A stretch of DNA of 11,679 nucleotides, from NCBI GenBank assembly GCA_036825195.1, contig DAISYQ010000063.1, positions 1-11,679 on the forward strand, read 5' to 3'. A program made the translations under genes and the position numbers. The DNA is from UBA2210 sp036825195 (lineage in GTDB: Bacteria; Desulfobacterota; Syntrophia; Syntrophales; UBA2210). The notes beneath the pieces were generated by a model. That model made no database searches. It was not told the origin of the DNA and saw only the letters and a list, made by a program, of their open reading frames with translations. Shown here one piece after another: positions 1 to 6,521 of the stretch; the stretch's first letter is position 1; every line of letters begins with the position of its first letter.

Positions 1-522
1 GTCGCCGGGGCCATAGACCCAGCAGGGATAGACCATGGTGGCGGGAAGGCCGTGATCCCGGTAATACCGCCATACGATTTCCGTTGCCTCTATCTTTGTA
101 TCGGGGTAGGGCTCACCCCACGTTTTATAGGGAAAATCCTCATCGATGACCACTCCCTCGATCAGACCGAAGACATCGTTCGTACTGATCTCGACAAACC
201 GTTCCACCTGCGCTCCGAGCGCCGCCCGACAGATCTTTTCCATCCCTTCGATGTTGACCTCTCTGAAAAGTCTTTTCGGCGCCCAGTCTGATACGACGGC
301 CGCGCAGTGAAAGACGATATCATGCCTCCTGCACAGCCCTTCGAGGAGAGGGAGATCGCAGATATCGCCGGTGACCACTTCACAGTCGAGGGCCTTTATC
401 TCGGCAATCCCCGGATCGCCGGGCAGCGCCAGAACCGTTATCCGGTTTCCCTCTTTGATGTTTCTCCTCACAAGATGGCTTCCGATAAATCCCGTGCCGC
501 CGGTTATGAATACCCTTTTCAT
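1..522 (-). CDS. NAD-dependent epimerase/dehydratase (extended SDR), C-terminus cut off by window edge
   Basis: The visible 174 residues are the N-terminal half of an extended short-chain dehydrogenase, a family that acts on sugar nucleotides, sterols or lipids using NAD(P). The protein opens with a beta-strand and the dinucleotide-binding motif TGGTGFIGS (residues 7-15). D53 follows the second strand, HCAA is at 72-75, and ISTND is at 112-116. The catalytic pair is Y139-x3-K143 (YPDTK), followed by the P-C-W-V-Y-G-P-G segment at 166-173. The ATG at 520-522 overlaps the TGA (519-521) of the upstream membrane-protein gene, so translation is probably coupled. The substrate cannot be told from this half. 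The resemblance is to the 3-beta-HSD/NDUFA9-like branch (HCAAVVSDW), and bacterial ceramide reductase CerR belongs to this broad superfamily. The family call is certain, the substrate unknown. Confidence 0.9.
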   Translation of the reverse strand, partial: MKRVFITGGTGFIGSHLVRRNIKEGNRITVLALPGDPGIAEIKALDCEVVTGDICDLPLLEGLCRRHDIVFHCAAVVSDWAPKRLFREVNIEGMEKICRAALGAQVERFVEISTNDVFGLIEGVVIDEDFPYKTWGEPYPDTKIEATEIVWRYYRDHGLPATMVYPCWVYGPGD

Positions 523-941
523 GACGACTCCATCCCTTCGGTGTCCGCGCAATGAAACAGAACCAGAAAGGCAATTCCGAGGATCATGCAGTAGATATTT
601 ATGAACGCATTGAGGATCGTATCGACAACCGAGATGGCATACATGCCGTTCTGGATATTGAAGCTGAAATCGAGTACGCCGAGAAATATGAGAGAGCCGG
701 CCGTAGCGAGGGAGAGTGTCCTTCCCAATCGTCTGCCCCTGATGAGGGAGCATGCCGCAACCAGGAGTGCCGCGGCAAGGAGGATATCGGGGAGAGGGAA
801 TGCATGTTCAAAGATAAAGTAACAGGGAGGGGGCGTCTTCGGTGCGAGACCGACGGTGAAAAAACCGATCCAGAACAGGATGAGTCCCAGCGCCGTCATT
901 ATCTGGAACACGGCGATCGTCTTTGCTTTTTTTTCTGACAT
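519..941 (-). CDS. Small four-helix membrane protein of unknown function
   Basis: A 140-residue hydrophobic protein that I do not recognise as a named family. Predicted membrane segments are at about 10-32, 51-67, 74-92 and 107-129. Basic residues (RGRR at 68-71) lie between helices 2 and 3, suggesting that loop is cytoplasmic. Possible conserved polar features are the FEHAFPLPD stretch (44-52), just before helix 2, and D91 with N95/N98 after helix 3. The ATG at 941 is chosen because GGGAGG lies five bases ahead of it. An upstream in-frame start at 968 lacks this. It follows the KDSR-like reductase by 40 bases, and its stop overlaps the start of the extended SDR by ATGA, so it belongs to the same operon. 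It may be a membrane partner of the two dehydrogenases. That is inference from position only. Confidence 0.8.
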   Translation of the reverse strand: MSEKKAKTIAVFQIMTALGLILFWIGFFTVGLAPKTPPPCYFIFEHAFPLPDILLAAALLVAACSLIRGRRLGRTLSLATAGSLIFLGVLDFSFNIQNGMYAISVVDTILNAFINIYCMILGIAFLVLFHCADTEGMESS

Positions 942-981
942 GGTACCTCCCGTTTCGAGACCTGCCATCAGGATAATCCTC

Positions 982-1818
982 TCAGGCCTTTTTGGCCGGT
1001 CCGGTCACTTTTGCCACCTCTCTGTCCATGATATAGTTAACAAGAGAAGGGAAAAGTCTTTTGGCCAGGTATATGAACTTCCCCTCAAAGCCGGGGATTA
1101 TCATGAACCTTCCCCTCTCCATTCCCCTGATGAGTGCGTCGGCTACGGCATCCGCACTCATGATTCTGGCGTTACCTGCTATCGCCCTCGTTTCCGGCGG
1201 CTTCGTCCTGTTCTCCTCGTGCAACTGGGGGGTATCCGTATCGGGAGGACAGAGGGCGGACACATGAACGTTGAAAGGTCTCAATTCGCTCCTGAGTGCT
1301 TCCGAAAAGCCGATGACGCCGAACTTCGAGGCGCTGTAGGCCGTATACCCGAAGACTCCAATGAACCCAACTATCGAAGATATATTGACAATATGACCCT
1401 CTCGGGCCTCTTTCATGTGGAGAGCGAGGGCGGAAATAGTATTTCTGGTGCCGTAGAGGTTCGTAGCCAGCATCCGATCGAATCTCTCATAGGAAATGTC
1501 CTCGAAGTAGTTTGGATATGCCTCGCCGGCGCTGTTGATAAGGACATCAGGCTTTCCAAACGTGCCGACAGCTCTTTCCATCGTGACGCTTACATCGTCG
1601 GGTTTCGATACATCGACGGTCATATACGTGAAACTCTGAGTATCGGAGATCCTGGATTGTTGAATATCCTTCAGGGCGGATTCAAGTCTCTCCGTGCCTC
1701 TTGCGAAGATGATGACACTGGCTCCCCGCATTGCGAATGCCTTCGCGGCGGCAAGGCCGATACCGCTTGATCCGCCGGTGATGTACACATGCTTACCGTT
1801 AAAATCCCTCTTCTTCAT
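982..1818 (-). CDS. Short-chain dehydrogenase similar to 3-ketodihydrosphingosine reductase (KDSR)
   Basis: A 278-residue classical SDR that reduces a keto group with NAD(P)H. The cofactor motif TGGSSGIG is at residues 14-21, with N95-S-A-G at 95-98 and N120. The catalytic serine is S148 (NISS), and Y161/K165 lie in YSASK. After the active site comes PPDTDTP (191-197) and then EENRTKPPET (201-210). From memory, this pair is the hallmark of the eukaryotic KDSR/Tsc10 branch, which reduces 3-ketosphinganine. The C-terminal part is amphipathic (IIPGFEGKFIYLAKRLFP), suggesting membrane association. I prefer ATG at 1818, with GAGGA about 11 bases upstream. A TTG at 1863 and an ATG at 1836 are alternatives without a good ribosome site. 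It sits 102 bases after the acyl-CoA dehydrogenase. A general 3-ketoacyl or lipid reductase role remains possible because no serine palmitoyltransferase is visible. Confidence 0.88.
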   Translation of the reverse strand: MKKRDFNGKHVYITGGSSGIGLAAAKAFAMRGASVIIFARGTERLESALKDIQQSRISDTQSFTYMTVDVSKPDDVSVTMERAVGTFGKPDVLINSAGEAYPNYFEDISYERFDRMLATNLYGTRNTISALALHMKEAREGHIVNISSIVGFIGVFGYTAYSASKFGVIGFSEALRSELRPFNVHVSALCPPDTDTPQLHEENRTKPPETRAIAGNARIMSADAVADALIRGMERGRFMIIPGFEGKFIYLAKRLFPSLVNYIMDREVAKVTGPAKKA

Positions 1819-1875
1819 GACGAGATTTTTCCTCATACCGGAAACGCCAATTCGGTATGTCAATCAGGCAGTCGT

Positions 1876-1901
1876 GACCGGCCTTCATGCGCATCCCGGT
1901 C
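1876..1901 (-). other. Nested palindrome in the gap between acyl-CoA dehydrogenase and KDSR-like genes
   Basis: GACCGG (1876-1881) pairs with CCGGTC (1896-1901), and an eight-base palindrome ATGCGCAT sits between them (1887-1894). It could be an mRNA hairpin modulating the ratio of the two gene products or a weak operator. No T-tract follows, so it is not a good terminator. Confidence 0.3.
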
Positions 1902-1920
1902 GTGTTTCCGTAAGGAATCG

Positions 1921-3051
1921 TTATTTCAGATATTGTGCGATTATCAGTTTCTGCACCTCGCTCGTTCCCGCCCCTATGGGAAAGACCTTGGCGTCCCGCA
2001 TGTGTTTTTCCACCGGATATTCCTTCATGTAGCCGTAACCGCCGTGGATATGGACGGCCTCTCCCGTTACCCTGACCGCCATTTCACAGGAGTAGAGCTT
2101 GGCCTGGGCGGCAAGCATCCGTGCCTCTTTGAAATTACCCTCGTCCCAGCAGGTCAGTCCTTTGTAGGTGAGGAGGCGGGCCGCTTCGAGTTCGACCAGC
2201 ATGGTGGCCAGTTTATCTTGGATCATCTGAAAGTTGAAGATGGTCTGGCCGAACTGTTCGCGCTCTTTTGTATATTGCAGGGCCGCTTCAAAGGCCGCCT
2301 GTGCGATACCTATGGCGAGACAGCTCCACATGAAGCGTTCCACATCGAGGCCCGAAAACATCTGCCGTATTCCCTGTCCTTCAACGCCGCCGAGGAGATT
2401 CTCCTCGGGAACACGGCAATCTTCCATGACGATCTCACCCGTCGGAGAGGAGCGGAGCCCCATCTTCGAAAGTTTTCTCCCCACCGAATAGCCGGGGAAA
2501 TCCTTCTCCACGATAAAGGTGCATAATCCTCCCGGCCCCTGGGCATAAATGAGGGCGATATCGGCAATGGGCGCATTTGTAATGAACGTTTTTGCGCCGT
2601 TCAGAATATATTCGCTTCCCTCTTTACGGGCCGTCGTCTTGAGCGATACGGCATCGGAACCGGCCCCCGGCTCCGTCAGCCCCATGCATCCCCTCTTTTC
2701 CCCGGTTGCGAGAGGCTGAAGGTACCTCTTTTTTTGATCATCCGTTGCGTTACGGGCGATGTTGTTGGCGCAGAGGAGGCCGTGTGCTCCGTAAACCGTC
2801 GCAACCCCCGCGTCAACCCGCGCCAGTTCTTCGCCCATCAGGCCAAAGGAAAGGTAGTCGGTCAGGGTCCCTCCAAACTCCTGATCCACACCCATGCCGA
2901 GAAACCCCATGGGTTTTGCCTTTTCCCAGAGGTCTTCAATGAATATCTCTTCTCTGTCCATCTCCTCGACCAGAGGAGCTATCTCTTTTTCACCGAACTT
3001 CCGTACCGTCTCCTTCAACATCCGCTGCTCATCGCTCAAACTGAAATTCAT
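1921..3051 (-). CDS. Acyl-CoA dehydrogenase, isovaleryl-CoA-dehydrogenase type active site
   Basis: A complete 376-residue FAD-dependent acyl-CoA dehydrogenase, which makes a 2,3-double bond in an acyl-CoA and passes electrons to electron-transfer flavoprotein in the cytoplasm. The N-terminal helical domain starts NFSLSDEQRMLKE. Family signature 1 is GLTEPGAGSDA (124-134), followed by the beta-domain. Signature 2 is HGGYGYMKEYPVEKHMRDAK (336-355), and the C-terminus is GAGTSEVQKLI (360-370). The usual catalytic glutamate in YEGTS is alanine here (A361). A glutamate instead appears at E238 in SGLDVERF, which is where isovaleryl-CoA and long-chain enzymes carry theirs. A branched or medium/long acyl substrate is therefore likelier than butyryl-CoA. 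The ATG at 3051 is preceded by a G-rich ribosome site (GGGGGGAG). It is probably co-transcribed with the downstream reductases. Confidence 0.93.
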   Translation of the reverse strand: MNFSLSDEQRMLKETVRKFGEKEIAPLVEEMDREEIFIEDLWEKAKPMGFLGMGVDQEFGGTLTDYLSFGLMGEELARVDAGVATVYGAHGLLCANNIARNATDDQKKRYLQPLATGEKRGCMGLTEPGAGSDAVSLKTTARKEGSEYILNGAKTFITNAPIADIALIYAQGPGGLCTFIVEKDFPGYSVGRKLSKMGLRSSPTGEIVMEDCRVPEENLLGGVEGQGIRQMFSGLDVERFMWSCLAIGIAQAAFEAALQYTKEREQFGQTIFNFQMIQDKLATMLVELEAARLLTYKGLTCWDEGNFKEARMLAAQAKLYSCEMAVRVTGEAVHIHGGYGYMKEYPVEKHMRDAKVFPIGAGTSEVQKLIIAQYLK

Positions 3052-3057
3052 ACCGCT

Positions 3058-3068
3058 CCCCCCTTTGT
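3058..3068 (-). promoter_or_regulatory. G-run ribosome-binding site, copy 1
   Basis: Read on the minus strand this is ACAAAGGGGGG, directly ahead of the acyl-CoA dehydrogenase ATG. The same 11 bases recur ahead of the DUF3795 gene at 3655-3665. A run of six Gs is an unusual Shine-Dalgarno, since pairing to the 16S tail would include a G-U pair. Confidence 0.5.
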
Positions 3069-3125
3069 ATTTTTTCAGTTGCAGTTCATCTTCGTCATTT
3101 GAACAGGTAGTCTTCGTTGGTGCTG

Positions 3126-3647
3126 CTATAGTGATCCATCCAACTGGTCGGCCACGGGCTCCTTGCAGGCTCTGCACCGCTGTGCCCCCCTGAAGAGGGG
3201 ACTGCCACACGACGGGCAGTGGTACCGTTCACACTCCAACCGGGCCCATTCGACGCTGCCCTCCTCATCGCCGTGTTCGGCCACCTTGGCCCGCCATACG
3301 GGGACCGTCTTTTCCATCACTCTAACACCGGTTGCGAGGGGAAATCCTTTTATCATCCCACAGGGCCATTCTTCACATTGATGGCATGAGTAGTACCCCT
3401 TTGCCTTTACACAGTCCCGTATGGCGCAGGTTGTACAGAAGCCGTAGAGCTTCTTCGGCGGATCGGACTGCATGCATCCCAGACATTCCGTCTCCTCGGG
3501 TTTTGTCCCGTAGAGGTTCCCCATAACCGTCTTGAACTTTTCGTTTCCATCCCTCGTCGCGATGTACACGCCGCATGCCCCACAGTACAGGCCGCACGGC
3601 GCCATCAGATCCCTGTTTCTGATTTCATCCTCAGTCCATCCTTTCAA
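3126..3647 (-). CDS. DUF3795 cysteine-rich protein with C-terminal zinc ribbon
   Basis: A 173-residue soluble protein of the DUF3795 family, function unknown. It contains sixteen cysteines, mostly in clusters. CGLYCGAC is at 18-25, CLGC at 55-58, CTTC at 71-74 with C79, CHQC at 88-91 with C96, and there is a lone C139. A C-terminal zinc-ribbon pair follows, CPSC (144-147) and CRAC (158-161). The spacing suggests zinc or iron-sulfur binding, but neither can be decided from sequence. The start is TTG at 3647, seven bases after a GGGGGG ribosome site, because the preceding family-typical segment (TEDEIRNRDLMAPCG) would be lost at the ATG at 3605. That ATG has its own weak AGGG site and is the alternative. 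It lies 74 bases upstream of the acyl-CoA dehydrogenase and is probably the first gene of that operon. Confidence 0.85.
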   Translation of the reverse strand: MKGWTEDEIRNRDLMAPCGLYCGACGVYIATRDGNEKFKTVMGNLYGTKPEETECLGCMQSDPPKKLYGFCTTCAIRDCVKAKGYYSCHQCEEWPCGMIKGFPLATGVRVMEKTVPVWRAKVAEHGDEEGSVEWARLECERYHCPSCGSPLFRGAQRCRACKEPVADQLDGSL

Positions 3648-3654
3648 GTTTGTG

Positions 3655-3665
3655 CCCCCCTTTGT
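3655..3665 (-). promoter_or_regulatory. G-run ribosome-binding site, copy 2 (supports a TTG start)
   Basis: Minus-strand ACAAAGGGGGG, identical over 11 bases to the site before the acyl-CoA dehydrogenase. Its position seven bases before TTG (3645-3647) is the main reason for choosing that start for the DUF3795 protein. Confidence 0.5.
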
Positions 3666-3706
3666 CTAAATTTTTATGTCTTTGTAATGTTTGCAATAGT
3701 CTGCGT

Positions 3707-3739
3707 CTGACGGTTAGTCAGTCACATGCGACAGCATGT
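3707..3739 (-). other. Tandem small hairpins between the mini membrane protein and DUF3795 gene
   Basis: Two adjacent perfect stems: CTGAC (3707-3711) with GTCAG (3717-3721), and ACATGC (3724-3729) with GCATGT (3734-3739). They lie 22 bases after the stop of the 66-residue protein gene and could end its transcript. No T-tract follows directly, so this would be a weak or factor-dependent terminator, or a processing site. Confidence 0.3.
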
Positions 3740-3761
3740 CGTCACGCCTTGTACTATCTAA

Positions 3762-3962
3762 CTACTTACCGCTTAAACTGAACGCCCACACGCATAGTAC
3801 TGCCGGGATTATTATGCCTCCGTAAGACATCCACATGGGGATATGAAAGGGGCCCATCTGAAACGACCAGGCATTGATTATCCTCAGTAGATGCATGATG
3901 GCGACCAGACCGAAGATTACCCCGGAGATCAGCAGGTATATGTGATGATTGTCTTTTTTCAT
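3762..3962 (-). CDS. Mini membrane protein, two transmembrane helices
   Basis: A 66-residue protein with hydrophobic segments at about residues 8-28 and 43-63. A connecting loop contains WSFQMGPFHIPMWMS. The ATG at 3962 has GGGAG seven bases upstream, a convincing ribosome site. Small two-helix proteins with a LLR-x-I-x-x-W then P-M-W-x-S pattern are, as I recall, fairly widespread hypothetical proteins in bacteria with no assigned function. The gene stands alone. It is about 200 bases downstream of the HAF-repeat gene's stop and about 115 bases upstream of the DUF3795 gene, with hairpins between it and the latter. It could be co-transcribed with either side. The coding call is good, the function unknown. 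Confidence 0.72.
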   Translation of the reverse strand: MKKDNHHIYLLISGVIFGLVAIMHLLRIINAWSFQMGPFHIPMWMSYGGIIIPAVLCVWAFSLSGK

Positions 3963-4158
3963 GATTCACTCCCGATTGTCGTTATTGGATATGGTTATCA
4001 ATAATTGAATTAATGCTATTCGGTACTTTCCAGAATAAACAAACTTTTAATTTTCCAATTTATTACGGGTTTCAATCGAAAATCAGCGACAAGATAATGA
4101 CATTCTTGTAACCTATAACCCTCCTAGTTATCGTCTTGTGAATCATCCCTCATTGATT
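3963..4158. other. A/T-rich intergenic stretch, no gene seen
   Basis: This 196-base spacer separates the HAF-repeat gene's stop from the mini membrane protein's start. It must hold the latter's promoter, but I see no convincing -35/-10 pair. An imperfect inverted repeat (ACAAGATAA at 4089-4097 against TTATCGTCTTGT at 4128-4139) could be the remains of a terminator for the HAF gene. Confidence 0.4.
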
Positions 4159-6204
4159 TCAATATGTTGAGGATGGCTTTAAAAATTTCACAACCCATGC
4201 TTCTTCACAGCCACGCGAATTCGTTCCCCACCCTACTATAACTGATCCATCATCGGAGATATCACATGCTTCTTTCAATTTAAACCCCATTAAATCTATA
4301 CCAAACTCATCAGTTAGAACTTTTTCAAGACTGCGAGTTCTATTTACTGCATCCCAAATAAAAGCTTCCGTATCACCTAATGACGTAAAGTGCCCAACCA
4401 CTATAGAACCATCATATGAAGCAGCATTTGCCTTTCCCCCACAGCCGCTAATAGCCACCATACCTGTTTCCTTTGTCCAACGAAAAGCCTTATTACATAC
4501 CCCCGCTATGCCAACAATTGTCGAACCATCCCCAGAAACATTATAAGCAAAGCTGTTCGATCTCACTATCGAATCAGCACCATCTGTCAATCCACCAAGC
4601 CCGACCATCCCTGTTGATTGTGTCCAGCGAAAAGCTTCCTTTGAAGCACTCACTGAAGAACCCCATCCAACAATAATAGAGCCATCGGATGAAATACCAT
4701 AAGCTTCGCTAACACTTTCCCCAGGGAACATTCCAAGATCAACCATACCTCCAGTTTCAGTCCAGAGAAATGCCCTTTGATCAGATCCTGCAATCCAGCT
4801 CCGACCCACGATTTTGCTTCCATCTGCAGAAATCGAAAAAGCCTCACCGCGAAACGGATCACCAGGCAAATCTCCGAGTGGGATCATGCTAGTCGTTTCT
4901 GTCCAACGCATGGCCTCCTCATTTGGTGTAGATAAACTCGAAGTACCATAACCAACAATTATAGACCCATCTGCAGAAGTTGCTCTAGCTAAGCTCTGGA
5001 AAATTCCGCCAGACAAATCGCTGAGGCCGATCATGCCCGTTGCTTCAGTCCATCGGAATGCTTCATTACCTAATGATGAGATAGAGGTACCAACAATAAC
5101 TAACCCATCCGAAGATATTCCCCTTGCGTTACTTCTGAAATTACCGCCGGGTAAATCTCCAAGTGCCATAAAAGATGCTTGTCTATTTTTAAATAATCTT
5201 TGTTTTGTATGAAGGTATGCCTGTTTTGTGTGGAAATATATTACCTTGGCAGGGTTTTCATTAATCATCAATATTAAAAAAATGAATACTATTACGTAAA
5301 ACAAACCTGGTAACCATACATATAATATAGTCCTGGGTTTTGAAGTAACTATCGGATATATCACCCCCAATATAAAAGATATTACCCCAAAAAAAATAAA
5401 TAAAATTATGGTCAACTCTTGTGGTAATGCTTTTTTAAATCTATCATATTCGTTTAAACTGTATTCTACCAAATTTGATATTTCTAAGGCTTGTTTTAAT
5501 TTAACTCTTAAATCTTTCTCAACAAAGTGTAAGTCTGTGATCCCAAATGATTCTTCAAACAATTTTATACCTTTAAAGAATTTTGTATGCTGATCACTAT
5601 TAAGTAACGCGTCACCAATTTGATGCCTAAGTATCAGTATCTCGATAGCAAAATCCAATGATTGGCAAACTTTCCATAAATCCTTACACCACTTTTTTAT
5701 ATGCTCAATATTTTCAAATTGTATGCGAGTTTTTTTATTAAACGCATTAACCTTTTCAACCGGGTATTCTGGAAAAGGGTAAGAATGGCTCACAACATTC
5801 ATTATGGCATAAATACTATTTGCCCTCTCTATTATATCTTTACTGACTGAAATTTTTCCTGAATTTTCATGAGTAACGCAATTAGCCAAATCAAGCATAC
5901 TATATGTCAACGCTACAGAGTCATCAGCATCCTTGGGATATGGAAATGCTAAAGAGGGACGAACAATTGAAATCGGGAAACATAGCTCGTTAATTTTTTT
6001 TGCATTCTCAAAAACAATATTCTCTTTTTCTTTCATTATATTTAAGTAATAAATTGCTGCTGTTGAGAATATTGCTATGAGTATGGTGAGTATCGTTGCG
6101 TTGATCTGGGCAATTGTAAGCGAGTCCCTCTTTACGGATCTTTTTTCAAGATTATTAACAGTTTTACTAATATGTTTTAAATGTTTGTGAGTGGATAGTC
6201 TCAC
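4159..6204 (-). CDS. Membrane-anchored protein with seven HAF-type repeats
   Basis: A 681-residue protein in two parts. The N-terminal half has a membrane helix at about 33-55, a largely helical 200-residue domain with no family I recognise, and a helical hairpin at about 263-286 and 292-314. From about residue 345 to the end run seven repeats of 39-54 residues. Each has a DGS-x-IVG core (D-G at 366, 412, 461, 507, 559, 598 and 652, the fifth to last varying slightly) followed in the first six by an A-F-R-W-T-like strand. GM-x-x-LG-D-L-P-G links several of them. This is the HAF extracellular repeat pattern. With three helices and a cytoplasmic N-terminus, the repeats would face the periplasm. 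Seven units suggest a seven-bladed propeller, by inference. The start is GTG at 6204 without a clear ribosome site, so the N-terminus is uncertain. The gene is strongly A/T-rich compared with both flanks, which suggests transfer. Confidence 0.85.
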   Translation of the reverse strand: MRLSTHKHLKHISKTVNNLEKRSVKRDSLTIAQINATILTILIAIFSTAAIYYLNIMKEKENIVFENAKKINELCFPISIVRPSLAFPYPKDADDSVALTYSMLDLANCVTHENSGKISVSKDIIERANSIYAIMNVVSHSYPFPEYPVEKVNAFNKKTRIQFENIEHIKKWCKDLWKVCQSLDFAIEILILRHQIGDALLNSDQHTKFFKGIKLFEESFGITDLHFVEKDLRVKLKQALEISNLVEYSLNEYDRFKKALPQELTIILFIFFGVISFILGVIYPIVTSKPRTILYVWLPGLFYVIVFIFLILMINENPAKVIYFHTKQAYLHTKQRLFKNRQASFMALGDLPGGNFRSNARGISSDGLVIVGTSISSLGNEAFRWTEATGMIGLSDLSGGIFQSLARATSADGSIIVGYGTSSLSTPNEEAMRWTETTSMIPLGDLPGDPFRGEAFSISADGSKIVGRSWIAGSDQRAFLWTETGGMVDLGMFPGESVSEAYGISSDGSIIVGWGSSVSASKEAFRWTQSTGMVGLGGLTDGADSIVRSNSFAYNVSGDGSTIVGIAGVCNKAFRWTKETGMVAISGCGGKANAASYDGSIVVGHFTSLGDTEAFIWDAVNRTRSLEKVLTDEFGIDLMGFKLKEACDISDDGSVIVGWGTNSRGCEEAWVVKFLKPSSTY

Positions 6205-6282
6205 CTTGTAAGCAACAGCTGATTATAAAGCTCTTGTTTTTTCTTTTTAATAGAATGATTAAAACATATATGTAAACTATAC

Positions 6283-6320
6283 AAAAAAGCCCTATCTCTC
6301 ATTTTGAGAAACAGGGCTTT
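6283..6320 (-). terminator. Rho-independent terminator-like hairpin, minus strand
   Basis: AAAGCCCT (6286-6293) pairs perfectly with AGGGCTTT (6313-6320). Inside, TCTC (6297-6300) pairs with GAGA (6306-6309). Read on the minus strand the stem is followed by a run of Ts (6288 to 6283). It would stop leftward transcripts entering the HAF gene from the right. It shares its right half with repeat A. Confidence 0.55.
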
Positions 6321-6353
6321 CGGTAATCAGACCATAATCCCCCCGGGTTACAG
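6294..6353 (+). repeat. Repeat element A (pair of B at 7298-7359)
   Basis: A 60-base element. Its first 29 bases match copy B at 26 positions, including an uncut AAACAGGGCTTTCG. The second half is more diverged but keeps two hairpins: GGT/ACC around AATCAG (6322-6333) and TAATCC/GGGTTA around CCCC (6335-6350). It ends in the shared CAG. I do not recognise the element. A and B are direct repeats 1 kb apart around a small accessory segment. Confidence 0.7.
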
Positions 6354-6419
6354 CTGTTCAAATGCACACATGACACATTAAAACTCCCCGCAACAAGTTG
6401 CGTGGACTCGCCGACTGTT

Positions 6420-6437
6420 AAGGGAAATTTATTTTTA
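6420..6437 (+). repeat. Half-palindrome related to the hairpin at 7179
   Basis: AAGGGAAATTTATTTTTA here is nearly identical to the left arm and loop start of the hairpin beginning at 7179 (AAGGGGATTTATTTTTGA), differing by one substitution and one inserted base before the final bases. No right arm is present, so this looks like a truncated copy of the same palindromic element. Confidence 0.45.
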
Positions 6438-6521
6438 TTCGCTCGCCGTGCAGTTCAAGATCAATAAAATTAACCAGATAATTAACTCCATTACCGTATC
6501 TTGTCAAGAAGTATTAAGTGA

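Larger units (their letters stand above)
6205..6521. other. Non-coding A/T-rich stretch with hairpins and repeat element A
   Basis: No credible gene is seen on either strand here. The stretch contains a TATAAT-like hexamer on the minus strand (6227 to 6222) close to the HAF gene start, but no matching -35. It also holds a terminator-like hairpin overlapping repeat A, a perfect small palindrome CGCAAC-AA-GTTGCG (6389-6402), and a half-palindrome (6420-6437) resembling the left arm of the hairpin at 7179. Confidence 0.5.

Noticed and set aside
856..1770. Plus-strand 304-codon open frame opposite the KDSR-like gene
   Set aside because: Its translation has no recognisable domain and lies antisense to a gene with complete SDR motifs. 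It is a shadow frame of G/C-rich coding DNA.
1858..1863. Minus-strand TTGACA as an internal promoter for the KDSR-like gene, and its TTG as a start codon
   Set aside because: At 17-18 bases the -10 would be CGGTAT or GGTATG, a poor match, and the TTG has no ribosome site. The ATG at 1818 with GAGGA fits better.
1789..2526. Plus-strand 245-codon open frame opposite the acyl-CoA dehydrogenase
   Set aside because: Antisense to a gene with both family signatures, no ribosome site, and low-complexity mixed composition.
4089..4139. Inverted repeat after the HAF gene as a terminator
   Set aside because: The arms match only with a two-base interruption, the loop is long (about 30 bases), and no T-tract follows.
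6222..6227. Minus-strand TATAAT as the promoter of the HAF gene
   Set aside because: The hexamer is perfect, but no acceptable -35 lies 16-19 bases upstream, and the leader would be only about 11 bases. Left unassigned because A/T-rich DNA yields such hexamers by chance.
6389..6402. Palindrome CGCAAC-AA-GTTGCG as a terminator or operator
   Set aside because: A two-base loop cannot form a normal hairpin without losing pairs, and no gene or promoter lies close enough to give it a role.
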